Shown: piece by piece, positions 46,497 to 55,231 of the stretch | Layout of the letters: every line of letters begins with the position of its first letter | Position numbering within the stretch: position 1 is the stretch's first letter | Assembly (NCBI RefSeq): GCF_001281175.1 | Contig: NZ_KQ440395.1 | Span: 1 to 63,245, forward strand | DNA length: 63,245 nucleotides | Reading direction: 5' to 3' | Source of the DNA: Apilactobacillus apinorum | Lineage (GTDB): Bacteria > Bacillota > Bacilli > Lactobacillales > Lactobacillaceae | Translations under genes and position numbers: made by a program | Notes under the pieces: generated by a model | Told to the model about the DNA's origin: nothing | Database searches by the model: none | The model's input: the letters and a program-made list of their open reading frames with translations, nothing else

Positions 46497-48050
46497 TTGA
46501 GTGAAAACGTTTCACAAGAAAAAAAGGGCTTTGTAGAATATGCTAATGGTCCTTCACTAGAAGAAATCAATGGTGGAATTAAGGTTCCTAAGGATTGGGG
46601 CTTCTGGAAAACATTATTTGCATACTCTGGTCCAGGTGCATTAGTTGCCGTTGGATACATGGATCCAGGTAACTGGGCTACTTCAATTACCGGGGGTCAA
46701 AACTTCGGTTACTTACTAATGTCTGTCATCTTGATTTCAAGTTTGATTGCGATGTTACTACAATACATGGCGGCTAAACTTGGTATCGTGAGTCAGATGG
46801 ATTTAGCGCAAGCTATCCGTTCTCGTACTTCAAAAACACTAGGTGTTGTTTTATGGCTTATGACTGAACTTGCAATTATGGCTACTGATATCGCGGAAGT
46901 TATCGGGGGAGCCATTGCGCTTTACTTACTTTTCCATATTCCACTAGTTCTTGCGGTATTCTTAACCGTATTTGATGTTTTACTATTGCTATTATTAACT
47001 AAAGTGGGATTCAGAAAGATTGAAGCAATTGTTGTTTGTTTAATCATGGTTATCCTAGTTGTATTTATCTACGAAGTTGTACTATCAAGACCTGATTGGT
47101 TGGGCTCAATCAAGGGACTTGTACCAACTCAACGTACTTTTGCTAGCGACCATCCAGTTGCTGGTATGACACCACTAGCTGGTGCTTTAGGTATTATCGG
47201 GGCAACTGTTATGCCACATAACCTATACCTACATTCAGCTATCGCTCAAACTAGAGCTATTGATCATAATGATGAAGAAGACGTTGCAAGAACTGTTCGT
47301 TTTGCTACTTGGGACTCAAACATCCAATTAACATTCGCATTCTTCGTTAACGCTTTACTACTTATCATGGGGGTTGCCGTATTTAAGACCGGTGCCGTTC
47401 AAGATACATCATTCTTTGGTTTATTTGATGCTTTAAATAACACTAAGATGCTATCAAACCCAATCTTAATTGGTGTTGCTAAATCAGGTATCTTATCAAC
47501 ATTATTCGCTGTTGCATTACTTGCTTCAGGTCAAAACTCAACTATTACTGGTACACTATCAGGACAAGTTATCATGGAAGGTTTCGTTAACTTGAAAGTT
47601 CCTCTATGGGCTCGTCGTTTAATTACTCGTTTAATTTCAGTTGTTCCAGTGCTTATCTGTGTTGCTTTAACTGCCGGTGAATCAACATTAAAACAACATG
47701 CTGCTATCAACGACTTAATCGAAAACTCACAAATTTTCTTAGCATTCGCATTACCATTCTCAATGCTTCCATTGTTAATGATGACTAACAGTGCTCAAGA
47801 AATGGGTAGCCGTTTCAAGAACAGCTTATGGGTTAAGATTTTAGGTTGGATCTCAGTATTAGTTCTTATCTACTTAAACGCAATCAACATGCAAGGTGCC
47901 GTTGCTGGATTCTTCAGTGACAACCCAACTGCTGCTCAAAATGCAGAAGCTGGTGTTATTGCGAACGTAATTAACGTAGTAATCATTGCGCTATTAATTT
48001 GGACATTGGTTGAACTATACATTGGTAACAGAAGACTTAGAAACAGATAA
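46497..48050 (+). CDS. mntH: Nramp-family manganese/iron:proton symporter MntH
   Basis: Imports Mn2+, the main antioxidant metal of lactobacilli. The 517-residue protein starts at TTG with AAAGGGTGAAG upstream. It has the metal-binding motifs DPGN in helix 1 (56-59) and MPHNLYLHS in helix 6 (239-247), about 11 helices, and GQNSTITGTLSGQVIMEG in the Nramp transport signature, given as GQNSTITGTLSGQ. The next gene is a universal stress protein, a frequent pairing in lactobacilli. Confidence 0.96.
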   Translation: MSENVSQEKKGFVEYANGPSLEEINGGIKVPKDWGFWKTLFAYSGPGALVAVGYMDPGNWATSITGGQNFGYLLMSVILISSLIAMLLQYMAAKLGIVSQMDLAQAIRSRTSKTLGVVLWLMTELAIMATDIAEVIGGAIALYLLFHIPLVLAVFLTVFDVLLLLLLTKVGFRKIEAIVVCLIMVILVVFIYEVVLSRPDWLGSIKGLVPTQRTFASDHPVAGMTPLAGALGIIGATVMPHNLYLHSAIAQTRAIDHNDEEDVARTVRFATWDSNIQLTFAFFVNALLLIMGVAVFKTGAVQDTSFFGLFDALNNTKMLSNPILIGVAKSGILSTLFAVALLASGQNSTITGTLSGQVIMEGFVNLKVPLWARRLITRLISVVPVLICVALTAGESTLKQHAAINDLIENSQIFLAFALPFSMLPLLMMTNSAQEMGSRFKNSLWVKILGWISVLVLIYLNAINMQGAVAGFFSDNPTAAQNAEAGVIANVINVVIIALLIWTLVELYIGNRRLRNR

Positions 48051-48079
48051 AAAATAATTCAAGAATAGAAGGCGAAAAT

Positions 48080-48526
48080 ATGGAAAACATGGACGTCAAT
48101 ATTAACTTCAAGAATATTTTAGTTGCAGTTGATGATTCTGATGATGCCATTCTTGCATTCAAGTATGCAATTTCTCGTGCGAAATCAGAAAATGCAAAAC
48201 TAACAATCGTTTCAGTTCTAGAAGATGAAGAAATCAACGTTTTCGAATCATTATCAGGACAATTTATCCATGGTAAGTACGAAGACTTAGAAGAACATCT
48301 AAAAGAATATAAACAAACTGCGCAAGCAGCCGGTTTAACTGATGTTGATGTAATTGCATCAACTGGTGAAGCTGGAGAAACTATCGTTGAAGATGTTATC
48401 CCTAAGGTGAAACCTGATCTACTAATCGTAGGATCAGAATCAAAGAAGGGTCTAGCTCGTCATTTCGGTAGTCAAGCCGCTTACATGGCTAAATACTCAC
48501 CAGTATCTGTAATGGTGATTAGATAA
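48080..48526 (+). CDS. Universal stress protein, UspA family
   Basis: A 148-residue cytoplasmic alpha/beta protein. It has the N-terminal strand ILVAVDDSDDA near 12 and the nucleotide-binding loop GSESKKGLARHFGSQA near 117 (G-2x-G-9x-G(S/T) pattern), ending SPVSVMVIR. Such proteins bind ATP and support stress survival. It begins 29 bp after mntH and likely shares its transcript, which suggests a link to manganese or acid stress. Confidence 0.94.
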   Translation: MENMDVNINFKNILVAVDDSDDAILAFKYAISRAKSENAKLTIVSVLEDEEINVFESLSGQFIHGKYEDLEEHLKEYKQTAQAAGLTDVDVIASTGEAGETIVEDVIPKVKPDLLIVGSESKKGLARHFGSQAAYMAKYSPVSVMVIR

Positions 48527-48554
48527 AAACTGTTAATTAATACTCCTAATAATA

Positions 48555-48592
48555 TAAAAAAGACGTAAGTATAATGCTTGCGTCTTTTTTGT
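48555..48592 (+). terminator. Intrinsic terminator of mntH-usp
   Basis: AAAAAGACGTAAG / CTTGCGTCTTTTTT hairpin. Confidence 0.85.
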
Positions 48593-48714
48593 TTAGTATT
48601 CATTCATTTATGGATTAAAGATAAAAAAAGGGTCTTTTTAGCACGGCTATAGTAATATACTTATATTTAATCATTTAATTATATTTCTAATAATAGCGAA
48701 GAAAATAAGACAAA

Positions 48715-48748
48715 GAAAAAAGGCATCGTGATTTCACGATGCCTTTTC
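48715..48748 (-). terminator. Terminator of the DUF975 gene
   Basis: AAAAGGCATCGTG / CACGATGCCTTTT; on the minus strand it is followed by TTCTTTG. It lies 77 bp beyond the stop codon. The stretch 48593-48714 holds no gene that I can support. Confidence 0.75.
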
Positions 48749-48824
48749 TCTGCTTGATAAATTACTTTATATACACATTATATAACTATTTTAATTAATT
48801 TCAAATTAACAAAATATTACAGTT

Positions 48825-49505
48825 TTATTGCGAAACTTTTTCATATTCGCCTTTAACGAATAAGTAGTACTTGGCGTAAGTGATTCCCATGTATGGGAAT
48901 GCATAGATACCAACGATTCCGGCAGTGATTTCTGTCAAAATCATCCAACCAACAAATGTAAGTTGTAATACGAAGTATTCTAATTTATGGTGGTTCATCA
49001 TTCGACGACTTTGGGTGATGGCTTCTAAGTAACTAATTTTATTACCACTTAGGTAAGCGTCACGATAAATCCAAATGGCTTGAGAATATGAGAATGTTTT
49101 GATAATTCCAGGGATAAAGAATAGCAATGTCCATAGGAAAGTGAATACTTTAATGATGATCACTAATACAACGGTGTGCCAAAATAGTCCTTGGTTATCG
49201 ATAAATGAGAATGATTTACGAAGTGGGTTGTTGAAATCATTGTTACCACGTAATACATCAATCGCGGTAGCAAATGCTCCCCAGTAAAAGATTCCAGCGA
49301 TGATTTCGAAAATAATAGTCCCAAATAAAGCGGGATATAGTTGTTGGAAGACGGTGTTTATATTATCTGTGTCGGGTGTAACTTGAAATGCTACTGATCC
49401 AACGATAGTCGCAATTAAAAATGGGATAAATAAAACAAAGAAGAAACGTTGTTGATAATGAAGTAGTTTCTTCGCCGCATTTTTTTCTTCAAAACGATCG
49501 AACAT
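48825..49505 (-). CDS. DUF975 family membrane protein
   Basis: A 226-residue integral membrane protein with about six helices. The DUF975 hallmark FFIPGIIKTFSYSQAIWIYRD is seen as FFIPGIIKTFSYSQA near 128, followed by SRRMMNHHKLEYFVLQL near 165. The function is unknown; related proteins are common in lactobacilli and streptococci. AGGAATAAC precedes the ATG. It is a single-gene unit. Confidence 0.88.
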   Translation of the reverse strand: MFDRFEEKNAAKKLLHYQQRFFFVLFIPFLIATIVGSVAFQVTPDTDNINTVFQQLYPALFGTIIFEIIAGIFYWGAFATAIDVLRGNNDFNNPLRKSFSFIDNQGLFWHTVVLVIIIKVFTFLWTLLFFIPGIIKTFSYSQAIWIYRDAYLSGNKISYLEAITQSRRMMNHHKLEYFVLQLTFVGWMILTEITAGIVGIYAFPYMGITYAKYYLFVKGEYEKVSQ

Positions 49506-49552
49506 AGTTATTCCTCCAGTATGATTTAATACTTTAATAATACTATAGATAC

Positions 49553-49584
49553 TAAAAAAACCATAGCCCTCGCTATGGTTTTTC
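49553..49584 (-). terminator. Terminator of the 49593 oxidoreductase gene
   Basis: AAAAACCATAGC-CCTC-GCTATGGTTTTT, 10 bp after the minus-strand stop codon. Confidence 0.88.
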
Positions 49585-49592
49585 CATTATCC

Positions 49593-50933
49593 TTAGATAT
49601 TTTTCCAAGTGTCATGACCGATTGATGGGAATAGGTGCACGTTTCTTTCGATTTCTAGTGGAGTCATTTTCATGTTAACGGCTGGGACAATCATGTCGAT
49701 TGCGTTATCAGCTTGGTCAGAAATTTCAGTGAAACCAACTAGACGGTGTTCTTTATCAAAGATGTAGGCATTCTTAACAACTGGTTCTTTAGTGATTTGT
49801 CTGAACCAAGTGTTAGTTGAGTCATGTTCTTCAACAGTGTATTCGTCACTAGCGTTTGCTTCATCAACAGTCACACCCATTTGACTGATACGAGGTGAAG
49901 TAAATACAACTGATGGAATAGCTGGGAAGTCGATTGGTTGATCAGTTTCTCCGGCAAATAGATGCTTTAGGTATTGTGATTCGAAAGTAGCGGTAGGAGT
50001 TAGGTTTGGTTGACCAGTAGCAGCAACGTCACCAGAAGCATAAATGTTTTCAACTGAAGTTTGTAGGTATTCGTTAACTTCAATTCCTTTCTTATCGTCA
50101 AACTTAACACCGACTTCTTCTAGTCCCATGTTGTGAACCATTGGAACACGACCAGAAGCATCTAGAATGTAATCAACAGTTAGTTGTTGGTTGTCAGCGT
50201 AAGTAACAGTGTATTCGTCACCGTTTTGTTCAAATGCACGTAAGCCAGAGTTTTCAACAAACTTGATACCTGATTTTTTCATTTCGTCCATTAGTATTTG
50301 TACGTATGGTTGGTAGAAAGGACGTAGTGCTTTGTCACCGTGCATGAACATAGTAACGTCTGCACCAGCTTCGTTAGCCATAGTAGCAAATTCCATCGCA
50401 ATGTAACCAGTACCGATTATAGCCATACGTTTTGGCATGTCTTCTAGTTCCATGAAGTCTTGTGAATCATGTGATAATTCAGTACCTTCAATTTCAACTT
50501 TGTGTGGAGTTAAACCAGTAGCAATAACGATTTTATCTGAAGTAACGTGTTCACCATTGATTTCTAGAGTGTGAGTATCAGTGAATTTAGCAAAACCATG
50601 GATAACATCCATGCCTAGGCTCTTCATAGTAGCTTCACGGTCTACTTTGATTGGTAGAATTCCTTCACGTTTGTGTTTGATGTTTTCTTTCCAGTTAAGC
50701 TTAGTATCGCCTTCAACGATATCTTTCATTCTTCTTTGAGTCTTAGCCAAAGTAACAGGTCCGTCTAAAGTGATTTTGGCGTTACAACCCCAGTTAGGGC
50801 AAGTTCCACCAACAGCAACTGCTTCTACGAAAGCAATTTTGAAACCTTGTTTGCAAAGTGTCTTGGCACCGTCGAAAGCGGCGTGTCCAGATCCGATGTA
50901 AACAACATCGTAATCAAAGTTAGGATTTTTCAT
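49593..50933 (-). CDS. FAD/NAD(P)-dependent disulfide oxidoreductase-like protein (paralogue A)
   Basis: A 446-residue flavoprotein of the glutathione reductase/dihydrolipoamide dehydrogenase superfamily: FAD motif GSGHAAFDGA near 14, redox pair in GGTCPNWGCNAK (CX4C) near 42, NAD(P) motif GTGYIAMEFA near 172, FAD motif ASGDVA near 305 and the dimerisation domain from about 335. GGAGG selects ATG 50933. The C-terminal active-site motif, normally H-P-T with a Glu partner, reads VHLFPSIG here, so the catalytic His is Phe. It may be a non-glutathione reductase with a different proton donor. Confidence 0.88.
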   Translation of the reverse strand: MKNPNFDYDVVYIGSGHAAFDGAKTLCKQGFKIAFVEAVAVGGTCPNWGCNAKITLDGPVTLAKTQRRMKDIVEGDTKLNWKENIKHKREGILPIKVDREATMKSLGMDVIHGFAKFTDTHTLEINGEHVTSDKIVIATGLTPHKVEIEGTELSHDSQDFMELEDMPKRMAIIGTGYIAMEFATMANEAGADVTMFMHGDKALRPFYQPYVQILMDEMKKSGIKFVENSGLRAFEQNGDEYTVTYADNQQLTVDYILDASGRVPMVHNMGLEEVGVKFDDKKGIEVNEYLQTSVENIYASGDVAATGQPNLTPTATFESQYLKHLFAGETDQPIDFPAIPSVVFTSPRISQMGVTVDEANASDEYTVEEHDSTNTWFRQITKEPVVKNAYIFDKEHRLVGFTEISDQADNAIDMIVPAVNMKMTPLEIERNVHLFPSIGHDTWKNI

Positions 50934-51038
50934 AATTAGTAGCCTCCATATTTTTAATGGCATATTTAATTTATTTGTATACTTTAAATTTACATTATTA
51001 TAGGAAAGAACACAAATATATTGACTATGATTTAATTG

Positions 51039-51079
51039 TAAAAAACCGCATTAGACATAGTGTCCAATGCGGTTTTAAC
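51039..51079 (-). terminator. Terminator of the 51099 oxidoreductase gene
   Basis: AAAACCGCATT / AATGCGGTTTT with inner GACA/TGTC; it shows that the two paralogues are separate transcripts. Confidence 0.88.
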
Positions 51080-51098
51080 TGGAAAGCTTAATTTAGTT

Positions 51099-52430
51099 TT
51101 ATAGTTGTTGCCATGCATCGCTTCCGATAGTTGGGAATAGGTGCACGATTTTGTTAATTTGTGATTTGTCTAATTGTAAAGCAACGGCTGGTAGAATTGA
51201 ATCAATTACGCTGTCAGCTTCGGGAGAAACTTCAGTTGCACCAACTAAATGGTGTTGTTTGTCAAAAACTAATGTACGTTTGGCGATATGTTCGTTAGTG
51301 ATTGCACGGTACCAATCAGAAGCCATGTCGTGTTCTTCAACAGTGTATTCGTCGCTCTTCTTAGCTTCTTCAACAGAAACACCCACTTGAGCGATACGAG
51401 GGCTGGTAAAGACAACAGTAGGGATGGCTGGGAATTCGATTGGATCAGTAGTTTCACCAGCAAATAAGCTAGTTAGGTATTGTGATTCAAAAATGGCAGT
51501 TGGAGTTAACTTAGGTTGACCAGTAACAGCAACGTCACCAGAAGCGTAAATTCCTTCTACAGAAGTTTGTAGATGGTCATCTACGATAATTCCACGTTCG
51601 TCATATTTAACACCAACTTCGTCTAAACCAATGTTTTCGACGTTTGGAATTCGACCAGTTGCATCTAATGCAAAGTCAGTGAAGATAGGACCGTTGTTAG
51701 TTTCAATAGTCATCTTACATTTTTCGCCATGGAATTCTTTGATTTCAGTGTTTTCAACAAACTTAACACCTTTTTCTTTTAGATCGTTTACGACCTCATC
51801 TACGTATTCTTTGTCAAATTGGCGAAGAGCACGGTCACCATGCATTAACACAGTTACTTCAGATCCTGCTGCATTTGCGATTGTAGCAAATTCCATTGCA
51901 ATATAACCAGAACCGATAATTGCAATGTGTACTGGAAGTTCTTCTAGGTTTAAGAATTCCTTTGAGTCAGATGCCATTTCCTTACCAGGAACATCTAGAC
52001 GGTTAGGACGTAAACCAGTTGCTAACACGATTTTGTCTGCAGAGTAGTTTTTACCATCAACATCGACGGTGTGGTTATCAACTAATTTACCGTAACCGTG
52101 AAGCACGTCGATACCGAATGCTTTTAATCCACCTTCAATTGCACCAGGTAGACCATCGATTACTTTGTGTTTGTTTAACATGTTTTGTGTCCAATCAATT
52201 GAAAGGTCACCTTTAATAATGTTTTTTAGACGTTGTTGAGTTTCTTTTAATTGAACTGGTAAGTCTAACGCAATCTTTCCGTTACAACCCCAGTTAGGAC
52301 AAGTTCCACCGATTTTATCGGCTTCAACAACAGCGACTTTGTATCCTTTAGCGGCTAATGGCATTGCGCCATCAAAAGTACCGTGTCCGGCACCAATGTA
52401 TAATACGTCATAATCAAAACTATTAGTCAT
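51099..52430 (-). CDS. FAD/NAD(P)-dependent disulfide oxidoreductase-like protein (paralogue B)
   Basis: A 443-residue protein collinear with paralogue A and probably an old tandem duplicate: GAGHGTFDGA near 14, GGTCPNWGCNGK near 42, GSGYIAMEFA near 172, ASGDVAVTGQ near 303. I start at ATG 52430 because AAAGGAAATGAT fits it rather than the upstream ATG. The C-terminus reads VHLFPTIGSD, again Phe in place of the catalytic His. It faces a divergent acetoin reductase gene. A redox-stress function is possible, but the substrate is unknown. Confidence 0.88.
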   Translation of the reverse strand: MTNSFDYDVLYIGAGHGTFDGAMPLAAKGYKVAVVEADKIGGTCPNWGCNGKIALDLPVQLKETQQRLKNIIKGDLSIDWTQNMLNKHKVIDGLPGAIEGGLKAFGIDVLHGYGKLVDNHTVDVDGKNYSADKIVLATGLRPNRLDVPGKEMASDSKEFLNLEELPVHIAIIGSGYIAMEFATIANAAGSEVTVLMHGDRALRQFDKEYVDEVVNDLKEKGVKFVENTEIKEFHGEKCKMTIETNNGPIFTDFALDATGRIPNVENIGLDEVGVKYDERGIIVDDHLQTSVEGIYASGDVAVTGQPKLTPTAIFESQYLTSLFAGETTDPIEFPAIPTVVFTSPRIAQVGVSVEEAKKSDEYTVEEHDMASDWYRAITNEHIAKRTLVFDKQHHLVGATEVSPEADSVIDSILPAVALQLDKSQINKIVHLFPTIGSDAWQQL

Positions 52431-52612
52431 ATTTATCATTTCCTTTTCAATGGATATTTAATGAATCATTAATTACTTATAACATAAACTTAGTAACTGA
52501 TTAATTCAAACATTTAGCCTTAGATTAGTTAGTACAAGATTAATAAAAACTTTTAACACAGTTATTATATTATAAAAAAACATAAAAGTAATCTCTTTAA
52601 ATAAACATAAAT

Positions 52613-52635
52613 AAGTATATACTTCTTACTGTAAG
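52613..52635. promoter_or_regulatory. Two abutting palindromes upstream of the acetoin reductase gene
   Basis: AAGTATATACTT (52613-52624) is directly followed by CTTACTGTAAG (52625-52635). Both are perfect and lie 30-52 bp before the start codon. They could be an operator for a HxlR/MarR-like redox regulator acting on the divergent genes. Confidence 0.4.
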
Positions 52636-52655
52636 TTATTATTGTAAAGAAATGA

Positions 52656-53438
<783 letters not shown>

Positions 53439-53453
53439 AATCATATTATTATA

Positions 53454-53494
53454 TGAAAAAAAGAACCACTTCTAAATGAAGTGGTTCTTTTTTG
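53454..53494 (+). terminator. Intrinsic terminator of butA
   Basis: AAAAAGAACCACTTC / GAAGTGGTTCTTTTTT around TAAAT. Confidence 0.92.
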
Positions 53495-53527
53495 TGAGAT
53501 ATACAAAAACAAACTTTATTTCTTTAA

Positions 53528-53564
53528 CAAAAAAGTACCCCAAAGATAAAATCTTCAAAGTACT
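53528..53564 (-). terminator. Terminator of the tRNA-like RNA
   Basis: On the minus strand AGTACTTTGAAGAT (53564-53551) pairs along all 14 positions with ATCTTTGGGGTACT (53547-53534), using some G-U pairs, around UUU, and is followed by five U. Confidence 0.8.
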
Positions 53565-53572
53565 TTAGTTAG

Positions 53573-53642
53573 TGAGCTGTGATGCTTTGAACACCATCTT
53601 CTCAGCAAAGGACTGAGTGCTTTTACCTTAAGCTAACAGCTC
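53573..53642 (-). ncRNA. Free-standing tRNA-like RNA
   Basis: The 70-nt minus-strand sequence folds as a four-arm cloverleaf: acceptor GAGCTGT/ACAGCTC (7 bp), then TA, D arm GCTT-AAGGTAA-AAGC, A, anticodon arm CTCAG-TCCTTTG-CTGAG, variable AAGAT, T arm GGTG-TTCAAAG-CATC, and unpaired A at the 3' end. U8, A14, G18-G19, A21 and the T loop TTCAAAG agree with tRNA rules. The anticodon loop departs: C33 replaces U33 and U37 replaces a purine, giving CTT at positions 34-36. CCA is not encoded; CTA follows. It has its own promoter and terminator. It may be a diverged tRNA-Lys, a non-translational tRNA or a tRNA-shaped regulatory RNA. Confidence 0.65.
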
Positions 53643-53689
53643 AAAATATTAAGTTTGTCTGTGAGATGTAATATCAAGCGACAAATAAT

Positions 53690-53718
53690 ATTAAACCACA
53701 TTCATAAATTGAATGCAA
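53690..53718 (-). promoter_or_regulatory. Promoter of the tRNA-like RNA
   Basis: On the minus strand TTGCAT (53718-53713), 17 bp, TTTAAT (53695-53690), with an extended -10 TG at 53698-53697. Transcription would begin near 53683, giving a leader of about 40 nt. Confidence 0.7.
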
Positions 53719-53724
53719 GATTTT

Positions 53725-53753
53725 TTGAGAAAAAATTGATTCTCAGCTATAAT
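53725..53753 (+). promoter_or_regulatory. Promoter of the 41-residue protein, divergent from the tRNA-like RNA
   Basis: TTGAGA (53725-53730), 17 bp, TATAAT (53748-53753). TGAGAA..TTCTCA (53726-53745) is an inverted repeat within the spacer. The -35 boxes of the two divergent promoters are only 6 bp apart. Confidence 0.65.
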
Positions 53754-53795
53754 TTAACTAAATCTTTAAAATTAACGATAAGGGGATAGACTCTA

Positions 53796-53921
53796 ATGAA
53801 TTTAATGACTATATTATTCTTTATTTTAGGTTTCATTGCACTATTTATTATTTCTACATTATCAACAATGTTAGTAATATCTTTAAAAAACAAACGCGAA
53901 AAAAACGATCAAAACAAGTAA
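53796..53921 (+). CDS. 41-residue single-helix membrane protein
   Basis: I do not recognise it. The reading frame begins MNLMTILFF, carries one long hydrophobic helix (about 4-29) and ends with a charged tail rich in Lys, Asn and Asp (NKREKNDQNK). AAGGGGAT lies 8 bp before the ATG and a good promoter lies at 53725-53753. No terminator separates it from the downstream AEC permease, which also has its own promoter-like sequence. The form resembles small hydrophobic regulators or toxins, but no antisense RNA overlaps it. Confidence 0.6.
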   Translation: MNLMTILFFILGFIALFIISTLSTMLVISLKNKREKNDQNK

Positions 53922-53973
53922 TACCGACGTTTCTCTTATCAGATATAAAAAATATTTATAACAAACTAATCCT

Positions 53974-54002
53974 TTGACTATATCTTTTAGTGTGTTCTAT
54001 AG
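53974..54002 (+). promoter_or_regulatory. Promoter of the AEC permease gene
   Basis: TTGACT (53974-53979), 16-17 bp, TCTATA/CTATAG (53996-54002), about 60 bp before the start codon. Confidence 0.5.
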
Positions 54003-54061
54003 TGTTCTACATTGATTAAATAAAGATAATTATATTTGAATATCTATAGGAGGATTTCACA

Positions 54062-55036
54062 ATGGGAGTATTTATTAACTCAATCCAAAGTGTCCTAGTT
54101 GTTGTTCTAATTATGTTATTAGGATACATCTTAAGAAAAACCGGTTGGTTTGCTGACACTTTTAGTAAAAACATTTCTAAATTAATCAAAAACGTTGCTT
54201 TACCTGCATCAATCTTTGTTGCGGTATTGAGTCGTCTAACTAGAGATAAGCTAGTTAGTTTTGGTAGTTACTTAATCTGGGGAATTATCTCAGTAGTAAT
54301 TGGTTACATTATTGCCTTCATTTTAGTTAAGGTAATGAAAGTTAGAGCTGGTCGTCGTGGTGTATTTATTAACGCCATCGTTAACGCCAACACTATCTTT
54401 ATTGGTTTACCATTAAACATCGCATTGTTCGGTGACAAATCAATGACTTACTTCTTGGTTTACTACATCATTAACACTGTTTCAACTTGGGCATTTGGTG
54501 TCTTCTTGATCAGTAACGATGATCCTACTAAACAAGATCAACCAAAAGAACACCACAAGATTAACTGGAAACAAGTTATTCCAATGCCTCTAGTTGGTTT
54601 CTTGGTTGCTTTAGTATTCTTACTACTAAACATTCCAGTACTACAAGTACCTTTCTTAGCTCAGACTCTAACTTACGTTGGTAGTTTAGTTACTCCATTA
54701 TCACTAATCTACATTGGTATCGTATTAGCTGATGCTGGTTTGAAGAGTATTTCATTCGACCGTGACACTGTTGTTGCTCTACTTGGTCGTTTCGTATTAG
54801 CACCAGTTATCATGATTTCAATCTTAGCTGTTGCTGCTCACGGTGGTGTATCACTACCAGGTATGTTCAACCAAACTATGATTGTTCAATCTGCTACTCC
54901 AATGCTAGCAGTGCTACCAATCTTAGCTGCTGAATCACACGGTGACGTTAAGTACGCAACTAACATTGTTACTACTTCAACTGTATTATTTATCGTAGTT
55001 ATTCCTATCTTAATGACTATCGTTCAATACATCTAA
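54062..55036 (+). CDS. AEC (auxin efflux carrier) family permease
   Basis: A 324-residue membrane protein with about ten helices in two halves (a loop containing DDPTKQDQPKEHHK near 155). The conserved segment NTIFIGLPLNIALFG lies near 110 and ATPMLAVLPILAAE near 280, as in AEC proteins. Members in lactic acid bacteria include malate permeases of the malolactic pathway, but no malolactic enzyme gene is adjacent, so the substrate is open. AGGAGGATT precedes the ATG. Confidence 0.88.
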   Translation: MGVFINSIQSVLVVVLIMLLGYILRKTGWFADTFSKNISKLIKNVALPASIFVAVLSRLTRDKLVSFGSYLIWGIISVVIGYIIAFILVKVMKVRAGRRGVFINAIVNANTIFIGLPLNIALFGDKSMTYFLVYYIINTVSTWAFGVFLISNDDPTKQDQPKEHHKINWKQVIPMPLVGFLVALVFLLLNIPVLQVPFLAQTLTYVGSLVTPLSLIYIGIVLADAGLKSISFDRDTVVALLGRFVLAPVIMISILAVAAHGGVSLPGMFNQTMIVQSATPMLAVLPILAAESHGDVKYATNIVTTSTVLFIVVIPILMTIVQYI

Positions 55037-55040
55037 TTAC

Positions 55041-55074
55041 TAAAAAACGTCGGGATTGCACCGGCGTTTTTTTA
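55041..55074 (+). terminator. Intrinsic terminator of the AEC gene
   Basis: AAAAAACGTCGG / CCGGCGTTTTTT hairpin. Confidence 0.85.
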
Positions 55075-55086
55075 ATACATATAAAA

Positions 55087-55115
55087 TTGACAAGTGGGCT
55101 GACATAGCCTAAACT
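55087..55115 (+). promoter_or_regulatory. Promoter of the 25-residue protein
   Basis: Near-consensus TTGACA (55087-55092), 17 bp, TAAACT (55110-55115). GGCT-GACAT-AGCC lies in the spacer. Confidence 0.75.
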
Positions 55116-55152
55116 TTAGATAAATTAAATGCGGAGCAAAGAAGGAATTCTC

Positions 55153-55230
55153 ATGTTTGAAAAAATCTGTTACACATTAATGGTAATCGCTTTAATCATC
55201 ATCGCTGTTATTTACATTGTATGTTACTAA
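55153..55230 (+). CDS. 25-residue hydrophobic peptide
   Basis: I do not recognise it. The frame starts MFEKICYTL and is one membrane helix rich in Ile, Val and Ala ending IVCY. It is bounded by a strong promoter, a GAAGGAA site 6-7 bp before the ATG and a terminator 3 bp after the stop, so the whole transcription unit is about 145 nt. Such tight packaging argues for a real small gene, a membrane peptide or a dual-function RNA. Confidence 0.6.
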   Translation: MFEKICYTLMVIALIIIAVIYIVCY

Positions 55231-55231
55231 A

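Noticed and set aside
53573-53642. T-box or other known riboswitch as explanation of the tRNA-like structure
   Set aside because: No T-box sequence (AGGGTGG), no downstream gene on that strand before the terminator, and the element ends its own transcript.
53528-53921. Type I toxin-antitoxin interpretation of the 41-residue protein and the neighbouring RNA
   Set aside because: The RNA is divergent, does not overlap the small gene and has no visible complementarity to its mRNA; its fold is tRNA-like.
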